A stretch of 64,000 nucleotides of DNA from Fuscibacter oryzae (GCF_016765795.1 NZ_JAESVP010000007.1:1-64000), one strand, 5' to 3'; shown: positions 26,130 to 35,416, counted from the stretch's first letter. Notes: generated by a model not told the origin, from the letters alone. Program-made: numbers and translations.

Positions 26130-26933
26130 TCATACCCGGCCCAGGGCAAAGCCCTTGGCGATGTAGTTGCGGACAAACCAGATGACCAAGGCCCCCGGAA
26201 TGATGGTCAGCACCCCGGCAGCGGCCAGAACGCCCCAATCCATGCCCGATGCCGAAACGGTGCGTGTCATCACCGCCGCGATGGGTTTGGCGTTCACGCT
26301 GGTCAGGGTGCGCGACAACAGCAATTCCACCCAGCTAAACATGAAGCAGAAGAACGCGGCCACGCCGATGCCCGATGCAACCAGCGGCATGAAGATGCGG
26401 ATGAAAAAGCGCGGGAAGGAATAGCCGTCTATATAGGCGGTTTCGTCGATCTCTTTTGGAACGCCGCGCATGAATCCTTCCAGAATCCAGACCGCCAGCG
26501 GCACGTTGAACAGGCAATGCGCCAAGGCGACGGCGATATGCGTGTCGAACAGACCGATGGAGGAATAAAGCTGAAAGAACGGCAGCGCGAAAACGGCGGG
26601 CGGCGACATGCGGTTGGTCAGCAGCCAGAAGAACAGATGCTTGTCGCCCATAAAGCTGTAGCGGCTGAAGGCATAGGCGGCGGGCAGGGCGACGGTGATC
26701 GAAATCACCGTGTTCAGAACCACATAGATGATGGAATTGACGTAACCCATATACCAGCTTGGGTCGGTCAGGATCACCACATAGTTTTGGAACGTCAGGT
26801 TCGCCGGGAACAGCGTGAAGGTTGATGTGATCTCGGTGTTGGTCTTCAGGCTCATGTTCAAAAGCCAGTAGATCGGCACCAGCAGGAACAGGATATAAAG
26901 CACCATCACAAGGGCAGAGCCACGCAGACGCAT
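26130..26933 (-). CDS. glpQ: Glycerol ABC transporter permease
   Basis: 267 residues, six membrane spans. The MalG-type ABC coupling motif is around EIDETAYIDGYSFPRFFIRIFMPL, the conserved EAA loop that docks on the ATPases. Belongs to the carbohydrate uptake-1 class permeases. The ATG at 26931-26933 directly follows the glpP stop. It forms the membrane channel with GlpP. Not the glycerophosphodiesterase that carries the same symbol in E. coli. Confidence 0.88.
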   Translation of the reverse strand: MRLRGSALVMVLYILFLLVPIYWLLNMSLKTNTEITSTFTLFPANLTFQNYVVILTDPSWYMGYVNSIIYVVLNTVISITVALPAAYAFSRYSFMGDKHLFFWLLTNRMSPPAVFALPFFQLYSSIGLFDTHIAVALAHCLFNVPLAVWILEGFMRGVPKEIDETAYIDGYSFPRFFIRIFMPLVASGIGVAAFFCFMFSWVELLLSRTLTSVNAKPIAAVMTRTVSASGMDWGVLAAAGVLTIIPGALVIWFVRNYIAKGFALGRV

Positions 26934-27806
26934 TTACTTGCCCTCCGCTTTTTCAAGGTTGGTCATCACGGTGTAGAACACCCAAGAGACGAGCAGGATC
27001 ACCAGGAAATACATGATCGAGAAGGCAGCGGCTGGCCCAAGGTCAAACTGCCCGACGGCCTGTTTCACAAGGTCAATCGACAGGAAGGTGGTCGAATTGC
27101 CGGGTCCGCCGCCGGTGACAACGAAAGGCTCGGTATAGATCATGAAGCTGTCCATGAACCGCAGCAGCACGGCGATCAGCAGCACGCCCTGCATCTTTGG
27201 CAGCTCAATGTAACGAAACACCTTCCACCGGCTGGCCTGATCAATCTTTGCCGCCTGATAAAAGGCGTTGGGGATGGATTGCAGACCGGCATAGCACAAG
27301 AGCGCGACCAGGCTGGTCCAATGCCAGACATCCATCACAATGATGGTGGCCCAGGCATCCAGCGGATCGTTGGTATAGTTATAGTCGATGCCGACCGCCG
27401 CCAGCGTATGGCCCAACAGGCCAATATCGCCCCGGCCAAAAATCTGCCAGATCGTGCCGACCACGTTGAACGGGATCAGCAAAGGCAGCGCCATCAGCAC
27501 CAGACACAGGCTGGACCAGACCCCCTGTTTCGGCATGTTCAGGGCGATGTAGATACCCAAGGGCACCTCGATTGCCAGAATGATGGACGAAAACAGGATC
27601 TGCCGACCAAGAGCTGCATGAATGCGGTCAGAGGTGACGGCCTCTTCAAACCATTCAAGGCCTGCCCAGAAGAAATCGTTGTTCCCGAAGGTGTCGTTGA
27701 CCGAATAGTTCACCACGGTCATCAGGGGGATGACGGCGGAAAACGCCACCACCACCAGCACGGGCAGCACTAGGAACCAGGCCTTGTTGTTGACGGTCTT
27801 GTCCAT
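26934..27806 (-). CDS. glpP: Glycerol ABC transporter permease
   Basis: 290 residues, six membrane spans after the cytoplasmic start MDKTVNNKAWFLVLPVL. The EAA loop reads FYQAAKIDQASRWKVFRYIE followed by LPKMQGVLLIAVLLRFMDSF, typical of MalF-like permeases. The start overlaps the glpT stop by one base. It pairs with GlpQ. Confidence 0.88.
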   Translation of the reverse strand: MDKTVNNKAWFLVLPVLVVVAFSAVIPLMTVVNYSVNDTFGNNDFFWAGLEWFEEAVTSDRIHAALGRQILFSSIILAIEVPLGIYIALNMPKQGVWSSLCLVLMALPLLIPFNVVGTIWQIFGRGDIGLLGHTLAAVGIDYNYTNDPLDAWATIIVMDVWHWTSLVALLCYAGLQSIPNAFYQAAKIDQASRWKVFRYIELPKMQGVLLIAVLLRFMDSFMIYTEPFVVTGGGPGNSTTFLSIDLVKQAVGQFDLGPAAAFSIMYFLVILLVSWVFYTVMTNLEKAEGK

Positions 27807-28882
27807 CAGACGGTCCCTCCCTGAACGCGCCAGTCGTCGGCGTAGACGTTGATACGGTCGGGTGTCAGGGCCACATGGGTCATCTCGGCCGAAACCGGGG
27901 TGCCTTCGGGCAGGATGACGTTCATCGGCTGCCCTGCGGCTTGTCCCCGCACGATGCGGTGGCGGCCCACATCTTCGACTCGGGCCACGGTGAAGGGCAG
28001 GCCATCGCCTGCGGTCAGCACCGCGTAATCGGGGCGAATGCCGATCTGGGTCCGGCCCGATACCGCGCCGTAATCTGCCCCCAGTGCTACTTCGGCCCCG
28101 TTTACAATGGCCTTGTTGCCGCGCACCTCGGCGTTCAACAGGTTCATGCCGGGGCTGCCGATGAAATAGCCGACAAAGGTGTGTTCGGGAGTTTCGAACA
28201 GTTCCTCGGGCGTGCCCATCTGCACCACCCGGCCTTCGTGCATCACCACAACCTTGTCGGCAAAGGTCAGCGCCTCGGTCTGGTCATGGGTGACGTAAAT
28301 CATCGTATGGCGGAATTCGCGGTGAAGCTGCTTGAGCTGCGTTCGCAATTCCCACTTCATCAGGGGGTCGATCACGGTCAGCGGTTCATCGAACAGGATG
28401 GCGTTCACATCCTCGCGCACCATGCCGCGGCCAAGGCTGATCTTTTGCTTGGCATCGGCGGTCAGGCCGCGTGCCTTGCGGTCCAGCATCGCCTCAACGC
28501 CGATCATGGCGGCGATCTGGCCCACGCGCGCCTTGATATAGGCGGCGTCCATCCCCCTGTTTCGCAACGGGAAAGCCAGATTGTCGCGCACGGTCATCGT
28601 GTCATAGACGACCGGAAACTGAAACACCTGCGCGATGTTGCGTTCCGAGGTTTCGGCCTGTGTCACATCACGGTCGCCGAACAGAACCTGGCCATGGCTG
28701 GGACGCAACAGACCCGAGATGATGTTCAAAAGCGTGGTCTTGCCGCAACCAGAGGCCCCCAGCAGGGCATAGGCCCCGCCGTCCTGCCAGACGTGGTTCA
28801 GCTCTTTCAGCGCATAGTCTTTGTCGCCGCTGGGGTTGGCCACATAGCTGTGGGCAAGGTTTTTAAGGGTGATCTGTGCCAT
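27806..28882 (-). CDS. glpT: Glycerol ABC transporter ATPase with a degenerate signature motif
   Basis: 358 residues. Walker A GASGCGKTT (42-50), Walker B AILFDEP (161-167) with the catalytic Glu166, and the switch His199 in YVTHDQTEA are intact. At the ABC signature position the expected LSGGQ is replaced by LTADAKQ (140-146). A C-terminal OB-like regulatory domain begins near residue 245. It is paired with GlpS, whose signature is canonical but whose switch His is missing. Together they predict one normal and one degenerate ATP site. Not the E. coli GlpT antiporter. Confidence 0.88.
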   Translation of the reverse strand: MAQITLKNLAHSYVANPSGDKDYALKELNHVWQDGGAYALLGASGCGKTTLLNIISGLLRPSHGQVLFGDRDVTQAETSERNIAQVFQFPVVYDTMTVRDNLAFPLRNRGMDAAYIKARVGQIAAMIGVEAMLDRKARGLTADAKQKISLGRGMVREDVNAILFDEPLTVIDPLMKWELRTQLKQLHREFRHTMIYVTHDQTEALTFADKVVVMHEGRVVQMGTPEELFETPEHTFVGYFIGSPGMNLLNAEVRGNKAIVNGAEVALGADYGAVSGRTQIGIRPDYAVLTAGDGLPFTVARVEDVGRHRIVRGQAAGQPMNVILPEGTPVSAEMTHVALTPDRINVYADDWRVQGGTV

Positions 28883-28891
28883 GTCTCCCCC

Positions 28892-29980
28892 TTACGCGGC
28901 GTTGGCATAGGATGCCGGGGCGGCCAGACGGCCTGCGGCATCGAACAGGTAAACATGGGCGGGGTTCAGCCACAGGCTGACCTCTGATCCCGGCGGCAGG
29001 TCGTGAATGCCTTCGACCAGCGCCACCCATTTGTCGGCGCCGTGGTGCAGGTGCAGGAAGGTTTCCGCCCCGGTGATCTCGGTCACGCCAAGGCGGCATT
29101 TCAGCTCTACCGCCTGCCCGGAATGGGTGTTCAGATGCAGGTGGTTGGCGCGGAACCCGGCCAGATATTGCCCGTCGGGCAGGGCGGCAAAGGCCCCATC
29201 GGCGGGGGCATTGACGCCTTGGCCAAACGAAAGACGGTGACCCTGTTTCACGCAAGGCATGAAATTCATCGGCGGATCGGAAAACACCCGCGCCGTGGTG
29301 GCATCGACCGGCTGACGATAGACCGTGGGCGTCGGGCCGAACTGGGTGACGCGGCCTTCCCACAGGGTTGCCGTGTTGCCGCCCAACAGCAGCGCCTCTT
29401 CCGGCTCGGTCGTGGCATAGACAAAAATCGCACCCGATTCCTCGAAAATCCGGGGAATCTCGGCGCGCAATTCCTCGCGCAGTTTATAGTCAAGGTTGGC
29501 CAGCGGCTCATCCAGCAACACCAGCCCCGCGCCCTTCACCAGCGCGCGGGCCAGGGCGCACCGCTGTTGCTGGCCGCCCGACAGCTCCAGCGGCTTGCGC
29601 TTTAGCATCGGCGTCAGCTTCAGCATCTCGGCGGTCTCCATGACCGCGCGGTCGATTTCGGCTGCGCTGCGCCCGTCCAGCCGCAGAGGGGAAGCGATGT
29701 TGTCATAAACCGTCATCGCCGGATAGTTGATGAACTGCTGATAGACCATCGCCACCTTGCGGTCTTGCACCCGCATTCCGGTAACATCCTTGCCGTCCCA
29801 AAAGATGCGCCCGGTGGTCGGCACATCCAGCCCCGCCATCAGCCGCATCAGCGATGTCTTGCCCGACGATGTGGGGCCCAGAAGGACATTCATCGTCCCC
29901 TTTTCCAGCCGCAGGTCGGTGGGGCGGATATGCTCCTGCCCCTTGATGACCCGGCTGACCCCCCTCAGTTCAAGTGCCAC
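28892..29980 (-). CDS. glpS: Glycerol ABC transporter ATPase lacking the H-loop histidine
   Basis: 362 residues from a GTG (29978-29980) with GGGGGA upstream; translation before it is not conserved. Walker A GPTSSGKTS (35-43), Q-loop VYQQF, signature LSGGQ (133-137) and Walker B LVLLDEP with Glu158 are normal. Where ABC ATPases have the switch His (YVTHD) this protein reads YATTE, so Thr191 replaces it. A TOBE-like domain follows. The gene is 9 bp upstream of glpT and 13 bp after glpD. The defect complements that of GlpT. Confidence 0.88.
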   Translation of the reverse strand: MALELRGVSRVIKGQEHIRPTDLRLEKGTMNVLLGPTSSGKTSLMRLMAGLDVPTTGRIFWDGKDVTGMRVQDRKVAMVYQQFINYPAMTVYDNIASPLRLDGRSAAEIDRAVMETAEMLKLTPMLKRKPLELSGGQQQRCALARALVKGAGLVLLDEPLANLDYKLREELRAEIPRIFEESGAIFVYATTEPEEALLLGGNTATLWEGRVTQFGPTPTVYRQPVDATTARVFSDPPMNFMPCVKQGHRLSFGQGVNAPADGAFAALPDGQYLAGFRANHLHLNTHSGQAVELKCRLGVTEITGAETFLHLHHGADKWVALVEGIHDLPPGSEVSLWLNPAHVYLFDAAGRLAAPASYANAA

Positions 29981-29993
29981 ATTTCCCCCCGTT

Positions 29994-31583
29994 TCACTCT
30001 GCCGCCGTGGCGGCCTTTGCGCCCTGATCCGCCATGAAGCGGTCAAGGGCGGCAATCTCGTCTGCTGTCATCCGCAGGCCCAGCTTTGTGCGGCGCCACG
30101 CCACATCCTGCGCGGTCTGCGCGAATTCATGGGTCATCAACCAGCGCACCTCGGCCTCTGTCAGTGTCGCGCCAAAGGCCTGACCCAGATCGGCTGGCGA
30201 TTTTGCCACGCCCAGAATGGTTTCGGCCTCGGTTCCATAGGTGCGCACAAGGCGCTGCGCCCACGAACCATCCAGCCATGGCCGGCCCTGTTGCAGCCCC
30301 GAAATCAGCGCGGCCACGCCATCATGCGGGAAATTCCCGCCGGGCAGGGGCGCGCGCGCCGTCCAGGCCTTGCGCGCCTGCGGAAAGAAGGGCGCCAGTT
30401 TTTCCAGCGCATGTTCGGCCAGACGGCGATAGGTGGTGATCTTGCCGCCGAACACGTTCAGCAGGGGCGCGCCGCCCTGATCCAGCGACAGCACATAATC
30501 GCGCGTCGCCGCCGTGGCCGATTTCGCCCCGTCATTATAAAGCGGGCGGACACCCGAATAGGTCCAGACCACATCATCCTTGGTGACGGGTTTGGCGAAA
30601 TAGCGGCTGGCAAAGGCCAGCAGGTAATCGCGTTCCTCATCAGTGCAGATGGGCGTGCCCGGCGCGCCCTGATGGTCTTTGTCGGTGGTGCCGATCAGGG
30701 TGAAATCCTGCTCGTACGGAATGGCAAAGATGATGCGGCCATCTTCTCCTTGGAAGAAATAGCAGCGGTCGTGGTCATAAAGTTTGCGGGTCACGATATG
30801 GCTGCCACGCACCAGCCGTACACCTTCGGTTGAATTGATGCGGGCGACGTTGCGGATCACATCCTCGACCCACGGCCCCCCTGCATTCACCAGCGCGCGG
30901 GCGTGGTAGCTCCGCAGGCCATCGGGGCCTTCGCATTGCACCAGCCAGCCATCGCCCTGCCGCTCGGCATGTATGACACGGGTGCGCGTCATCACCCGCG
31001 CGCCGCGTTCGGCGGCGTCGCGGGCGTTCAGCGCGACCAGCCGCGAATCCTGCACCCAGCAGTCGGAATATTCATAGGCCTTGCGGAACCGGCTTTGCAG
31101 CGCCTTGCCCGCCGGATCGGTTGCAAGGTCCAGCGACCGGGTGGCAGGCAGGATCTTGCGGCCCCCCAGCGTGTCGTACAGGAACAGGCCAAGCCGGATC
31201 AGCCAGGCCGGGCGGCGGCCCTTCATCCATGGCATCGTTCGTGCCAGCAGCTTGCCGGTTGGCGTTTCGCCTTCGAACCGCATGTCGGGGTGATAGGGCA
31301 GCACAAAGCGCATCGGCCAACTGATATGCGGCATGGCGGCCAACAGGGTTTCGCGTTCCTCCAGCGCCTCGCGCACCAGACGGAATTCGAAATATTCCAG
31401 ATAGCGCAGCCCGCCGTGGAACAGTTTCGTCGAAGCGGAAGAGGTCGCCTGTGCCAGATCGCCCTGTTCGGCCAACGCGACCGATAGCCCCCGGCCCACG
31501 GCATCGCGGGCAATCCCACAGCCGTTGATGCCGCCGCCGATGATGAAAAGATCGACGGTTGATGGCCGTGCCTTCTCTTCCAC
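29994..31583 (-). CDS. glpD: Aerobic glycerol-3-phosphate dehydrogenase
   Basis: 529 residues from GTG 31581-31583, preceded by GGGGAGG. The FAD-binding start VDLFIIGGGINGCGIARDAVGRG is near residue 10, the SSRSTKL-type block reads ATSSASTKLFHGGLRYLE, and TDKDHQGAPG with VWTYSGVRPLYNDG are later family blocks. It oxidises glycerol 3-phosphate to dihydroxyacetone phosphate at the inner membrane, feeding electrons to ubiquinone. It is the first gene of the glp operon, downstream of the promoter shared with divergent glpR. Confidence 0.95.
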   Translation of the reverse strand: MEEKARPSTVDLFIIGGGINGCGIARDAVGRGLSVALAEQGDLAQATSSASTKLFHGGLRYLEYFEFRLVREALEERETLLAAMPHISWPMRFVLPYHPDMRFEGETPTGKLLARTMPWMKGRRPAWLIRLGLFLYDTLGGRKILPATRSLDLATDPAGKALQSRFRKAYEYSDCWVQDSRLVALNARDAAERGARVMTRTRVIHAERQGDGWLVQCEGPDGLRSYHARALVNAGGPWVEDVIRNVARINSTEGVRLVRGSHIVTRKLYDHDRCYFFQGEDGRIIFAIPYEQDFTLIGTTDKDHQGAPGTPICTDEERDYLLAFASRYFAKPVTKDDVVWTYSGVRPLYNDGAKSATAATRDYVLSLDQGGAPLLNVFGGKITTYRRLAEHALEKLAPFFPQARKAWTARAPLPGGNFPHDGVAALISGLQQGRPWLDGSWAQRLVRTYGTEAETILGVAKSPADLGQAFGATLTEAEVRWLMTHEFAQTAQDVAWRRTKLGLRMTADEIAALDRFMADQGAKAATAAE

Positions 31584-31856
31584 GCGATGTCCTCCCCTGA
31601 CGCCAAAACAATGCTTCGTGATGTTCGTTTTGGCAATATAGTTTTTCCTTTTTGCGCGAGTTTTTCCATTTCGCACCTACAGCGTGAAATATTGGCTGTG
31701 TTGTCAAAGAGATAGCGGTAACAATATGCGGATATGTTCTTGTATGTGCTGCGGCTGCTTTGTGATCGTGCTGCATCTGCAAGGCAGCCCGCTTGCGCGA
31801 AGCGGGCGCATCCGCGAAAGTGATACGAACATGATACGAAACGAAAGGAACGGGGC
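31584..31856. promoter_or_regulatory. glpD-glpR divergent promoter region with candidate GlpR operators
   Basis: 273 bp, AT-rich between 31630 and 31745. Next to glpD lies TTCGTGATGTTCGTTT (31615-31630), whose reverse complement AAACGAACATCACGAA closely resembles ACGAACATGATACGAA plus ACGAA at 31825-31845 next to glpR. The repeated ACGAA/TTCGT units are the likely GlpR sites. A TATATT box for glpD (minus strand) lies at about 31635-31640. A perfect 8-bp hairpin, GCCCGCTT/AAGCGGGC, lies at 31788-31808, 48 bp before the glpR start, with no T-run after it. Confidence 0.6.
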
Positions 31857-32630
31857 ATGGCGCTCAGCTTCCGTCAAAGCGAGATTCTGGAGATCACGCG
31901 CAAGGAAGGCCGCGTTGTGGTCGAGGATCTGGCCGGGCGCTTTGACGTGACCTTGCAGACCATCCGCCGCGATCTGACCGAATTGGCCGATCTGGGGTTG
32001 GTGGACCGGGTGCATGGCGGGGCGGTGCCGCGCACGGGGGCCACGAACCTTGGCTATGAACAGCGCCGCCGGATGAACGAGGATGCCAAATCCGCCATCG
32101 CCCGCGCCTGTGCCGCGGATATTCCCGAAAACTGTTCGTTGATTCTGAACCTTGGCACCACGACCGAGGCGGTCGCCCGAGAGCTTTTGCACCACAGGAA
32201 CATCACTGTCATCACCAACAACATGAACGTGGCGAACATTCTGGCCGACAATCCGGGGTGCGAGGTGATGGTGGCCGGGGGCGCGCTGCGCCGGTCTGAT
32301 GGCGGGTTGGTGGGCGAGTTGACCACCCAGTTCTTTGAACAGTTCAAGGTGGATTACGCGATCATCGGCGCCTCTGCTTTGGACCGGGACGGCGATTTGT
32401 TGGACTATGATTTGCAGGAAGTGCGGGTGTCAAAGGCCATTCTGCGGCAGGCGCGCAAAAGCTTTCTGGTGTGCGATCATTCCAAGTTGGACCGGCCCGC
32501 GCCCGCGCGCCTTGCCTCGCTGTCCGAACTGACGGCGCTTTATACCGATCTGCCCTTGCCGCCCGAACTGGCGCTGAAATGCGCCGAATGGGGCACGCGG
32601 GTTCAGATTGCGCCGGTCGCGGGGGGCTGA
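31857..32630 (+). CDS. glpR: DeoR-family repressor of the glycerol genes
   Basis: 257 residues. N-terminal DeoR helix-turn-helix (RQSEILEITRKEGRVVVEDL, then VTLQTIRRDLTELADLGLV), followed by the sugar-phosphate isomerase-like effector domain with ILNLGTTTEAVARELL and YAIIGASALDRDGDLLDYD. It should sense glycerol 3-phosphate and repress the divergent glpD operon. Its last 28 bp overlap the convergent FadR-type gene. Confidence 0.92.
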   Translation: MALSFRQSEILEITRKEGRVVVEDLAGRFDVTLQTIRRDLTELADLGLVDRVHGGAVPRTGATNLGYEQRRRMNEDAKSAIARACAADIPENCSLILNLGTTTEAVARELLHHRNITVITNNMNVANILADNPGCEVMVAGGALRRSDGGLVGELTTQFFEQFKVDYAIIGASALDRDGDLLDYDLQEVRVSKAILRQARKSFLVCDHSKLDRPAPARLASLSELTALYTDLPLPPELALKCAEWGTRVQIAPVAGG

Positions 32631-33373
32631 TCTTCCGCTGCCCGATCCAGCAACGCCCGATCCAGCAACGCCTGCATCGCGGCGCGCGCGGCCTGCGGTT
32701 CGCCCGCCTCCAATGCGGTCATCAGGGCCAGATGTTCGGTGGCATCGCGGGGCGCGAGCCCCTGGGCCGGCGCAAGGCCCGCCGTCAGCCGCGCGCCGAT
32801 GTCGATCGCCACGCCAAATTCAACCAGACCAGAGGCGGCGCGGATGAAAGGATTGGCCGACGCCTCGCAGATCACGCGGAACAGCTCGAACTCGGCCATG
32901 GCAAAGGGTTCGGGCTGGTGGCTCATCACCTGCCGCTGGGTCTGCCAATAGCGCAAAAGTCGGATGTGTTCGGCCTCTCGGTGCCGGGCCGCCAGCCCTG
33001 CCGCCTCTAACTGCAAACTGCGGCGCACGATGCCAAAGCTGTCCAGAAAGGCGGGCGAGGGGCCACTTTCCAGCACCCACAGCAGCACCTGACGGTCAAA
33101 CAGGTTCCAGCGCGCCTGCGGCAGAACGCGGGTGCCCACCTTGGCCCGCGCCTCGACCAGCCCCTTCGCCTCCAGCGTCTTCAGCGCCTCGCGCAGCACG
33201 GTGCGCGACACGCCGAACCGCTCCATCATCTCGGCATCGCCGGGCAGGATCGACCCCACCGCCATGGCCCCGCCGACGATGGCCGCGCCGACCTCGTTTA
33301 TGACGTAAGAATGGTAGTTTCTTGCCGCCTGCCGCCCGGAGAGCGTTCGGATAAGGCTTCCGGGTTCGCTCAT
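32603..33373 (-). CDS. FadR-subfamily GntR transcriptional regulator
   Basis: 256 residues from ATG 33371-33373. The winged helix-turn-helix is at about 25-85 (GDAEMMERFGVSRTVLREAL, then LKTLEAKGLVEARAKVGTRV). The C-terminal FCD effector domain has the family Asp/His ligands around EFELFRVICEASANPF. It is the last gene of the sugar ABC operon, starting one base after the yjfF stop, so it is likely the local regulator responding to the transported sugar or a sugar acid. It overlaps glpR by 28 bp at the 3' end. Confidence 0.9.
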   Translation of the reverse strand: MSEPGSLIRTLSGRQAARNYHSYVINEVGAAIVGGAMAVGSILPGDAEMMERFGVSRTVLREALKTLEAKGLVEARAKVGTRVLPQARWNLFDRQVLLWVLESGPSPAFLDSFGIVRRSLQLEAAGLAARHREAEHIRLLRYWQTQRQVMSHQPEPFAMAEFELFRVICEASANPFIRAASGLVEFGVAIDIGARLTAGLAPAQGLAPRDATEHLALMTALEAGEPQAARAAMQALLDRALLDRAAEDQPPATGAI

Positions 33374-33374
33374 C

Positions 33375-34352
33375 TCATGCGGTCCAAAGTCTCTTTCTGC
33401 GGCGGGGGGCGGCAGAGTGCAAAAGCCGCTGAAGCAGAATGAACATAAACAAAAGCGCCCCGATGACAATCTTGGTCCACCAACTGGACAAGGTGCCGTC
33501 AAAGACGATGTAGGTCTGCACCAGCCCTTGCAGCATCACGCCAATGAAGGTGCCCGCAACCAGCCCGTAGCCCCCCGTCAGCAGCGTGCCGCCGATCACC
33601 ACGGCGGCAATCGCATCCAGTTCCACCCCCAGCGCGTTCAGCGAATACCCGGCCGAGGTGTAAAGCGAAAACACCACCCCGGCGAGGCCCGCAAGCGTTG
33701 AGGACAGCGTGTAGATCAGGATCGTGGTCCGCGCCACCGGCACCCCCATCAGCGCGGCAGAGGTTTCCGACCCGCCCAGCGCATAGACATACGACCCGAA
33801 CCGGGTGCGGTGGGCAATGACGATCCCGGCGAGGAAGACCAGCAGCATCATGATGCCCACCACAGACAGCCGCCCCCCACCCGGCATCAGCAGGTAAGAC
33901 TTGGATACGGTAGTATAAAAGCTGTGCTTGATGCCAATGCTGTCGGGCGACAGCACCGAGGCAGCACCCCGTGCAAGGAACATCCCGGCCAGCGTGACGA
34001 TAAAGCTGGGCACCCGCAGATAATAGATCGCCGCCCCCATGCCCGCGCCGAACAGCGCCGCCACGATCAGGGCTATGGCAAAGGCCAGCAGGGGGTGCAG
34101 CCCTGCCCACATGACCAGAACCGCGATCAGCACGGTGGTGAAGCCGATCACAGCACCGACCGACAGGTCAATTCCGCCCGACAGGATGACAAAGGTCATC
34201 CCCACCGCCGCGATGCCCAAAAAGGCATTGTCGGTCAGAAAGTTCCCCAGAACGCGGGTTGAGGCCATGGCCGGGAATTGGGCCACCGCAACCATATAGG
34301 CCAGCAGGAAAATCGCGGCCGTTGCCACCAGCGGACGAAGCGAGCGGTTCAT
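33375..34352 (-). CDS. yjfF: Sugar ABC transporter permease, YjfF type
   Basis: 325 residues from ATG 34350-34352, overlapping the ytfT stop by ATGA. The RbsC-like core has MTFVILSGGIDLSVGAVIGF and ELDAIAAVVIGGTLLTGGYG. It is the second permease of a YtfQ-YtfR-YtfT-YjfF transporter, which in E. coli takes up galactofuranose. The actual sugar here is inferred from family only; arabinose or another pentose remains possible. Confidence 0.87.
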   Translation of the reverse strand: MNRSLRPLVATAAIFLLAYMVAVAQFPAMASTRVLGNFLTDNAFLGIAAVGMTFVILSGGIDLSVGAVIGFTTVLIAVLVMWAGLHPLLAFAIALIVAALFGAGMGAAIYYLRVPSFIVTLAGMFLARGAASVLSPDSIGIKHSFYTTVSKSYLLMPGGGRLSVVGIMMLLVFLAGIVIAHRTRFGSYVYALGGSETSAALMGVPVARTTILIYTLSSTLAGLAGVVFSLYTSAGYSLNALGVELDAIAAVVIGGTLLTGGYGLVAGTFIGVMLQGLVQTYIVFDGTLSSWWTKIVIGALLFMFILLQRLLHSAAPRRRKRLWTA

Positions 34353-35416
34353 GCGCGGTCTCCTTCTTGGGCTTTGGGTGGGGCCTTCAGGTGGCGGCGC
34401 TGCAAAAGGTTGGCGGCAAAGGGCGATTGCAGCACCAGAATCAGGATGATGACGGCAGATTTGACCACCAGATTGAACTGGGGCGAAAAGCCGGAAATCA
34501 GGATGCCGGTGTTCATCGCCTGAATGATCATCGCCCCCACCACCGACATCGGAATGGAAAACCGCCCGCCCAACAGCGAGGTGCCCCCCACCACCACCGC
34601 CAGAATCGCATCCAGCTCCAGCCACAGGCCCGCGTTGTTGGCGTCGGCCCCGCGAATGTCACCCGCCACGATCAGCCCGGCCAGCGCCGCGCACAGGCCG
34701 GCAAAGGCATAAACCACCAGCAAAAGCGCGCTGGCCTTGATGCCCGCGAACCGCGCGGCAGAGCGGTTGATGCCCACCGCCTCGATCAACAATCCCAGCG
34801 CGGTGCGCCGCACCGCCAGCGTGGTCAGGATCGTCAGCGCGATCAACACCACCACTGGCGTCGGCAGACCTGCAACCGCGCCCGTGCCGATGAAAATCAG
34901 CACCGGGTCGGTAAAGGTGACAATGCTGCCCTCGGTGATCAGTTGCGCAAGGCCCCGCCCCGCCACCATCAGCACAAGGGTGGCGATGATCGGCTGAATG
35001 GACAATGTGGTCACCAAAAGGCCATTCCACAGCCCGCACAAAAGGCCCGTGGCCAAAGCCGCGGCAACCGCCAGCACGGCGGAATGGCCGCCGGTCACCA
35101 TCACCGCTGCCGTGGCCCCGGCAATCGCCATCACCGCGCCAACCGACAGGTCAACGCCCTTGGTGGCGATGACCGCCGTCATGCCGATGGCCAGAATCGC
35201 CACAGGTGTGCCGCGGTTCAGCACGTCGATCAGGCTGCCGAACAGGCGGCCATCCTGCCAGGTGGTGGTGAAAAAGCCGGGAAACAGCAGCCAGTTGATC
35301 GCCAGAAGTACCAACAGCGCCAGGAATTGTGGCCGCAACAGCGCCGCCGTCACGCTGCGGTGACGCAGGGCAGGGGGCTGCGGGGCGGGGTGGATCTGGG
35401 CGGTGGGGCGGGTCAT
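34349..35416 (-). CDS. ytfT: Sugar ABC transporter permease, YtfT type
   Basis: 355 residues, eight to ten membrane spans, with GMTAVIATKGVDLSVGAVMA and LDAILAVVVGGTSLLGGRFS, the paired RbsC-family blocks. It overlaps the stop of ytfR and the start of yjfF by ATGA on both sides, so the three membrane and ATPase components are translationally coupled. Confidence 0.87.
   Translation of the reverse strand: MTRPTAQIHPAPQPPALRHRSVTAALLRPQFLALLVLLAINWLLFPGFFTTTWQDGRLFGSLIDVLNRGTPVAILAIGMTAVIATKGVDLSVGAVMAIAGATAAVMVTGGHSAVLAVAAALATGLLCGLWNGLLVTTLSIQPIIATLVLMVAGRGLAQLITEGSIVTFTDPVLIFIGTGAVAGLPTPVVVLIALTILTTLAVRRTALGLLIEAVGINRSAARFAGIKASALLLVVYAFAGLCAALAGLIVAGDIRGADANNAGLWLELDAILAVVVGGTSLLGGRFSIPMSVVGAMIIQAMNTGILISGFSPQFNLVVKSAVIILILVLQSPFAANLLQRRHLKAPPKAQEGDRA

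Noticed and set aside
31788-31808. Hairpin GCCCGCTT/AAGCGGGC as a terminator
   Set aside because: No T-run follows on either strand and no gene ends nearby; it is listed only as part of the glp promoter region.
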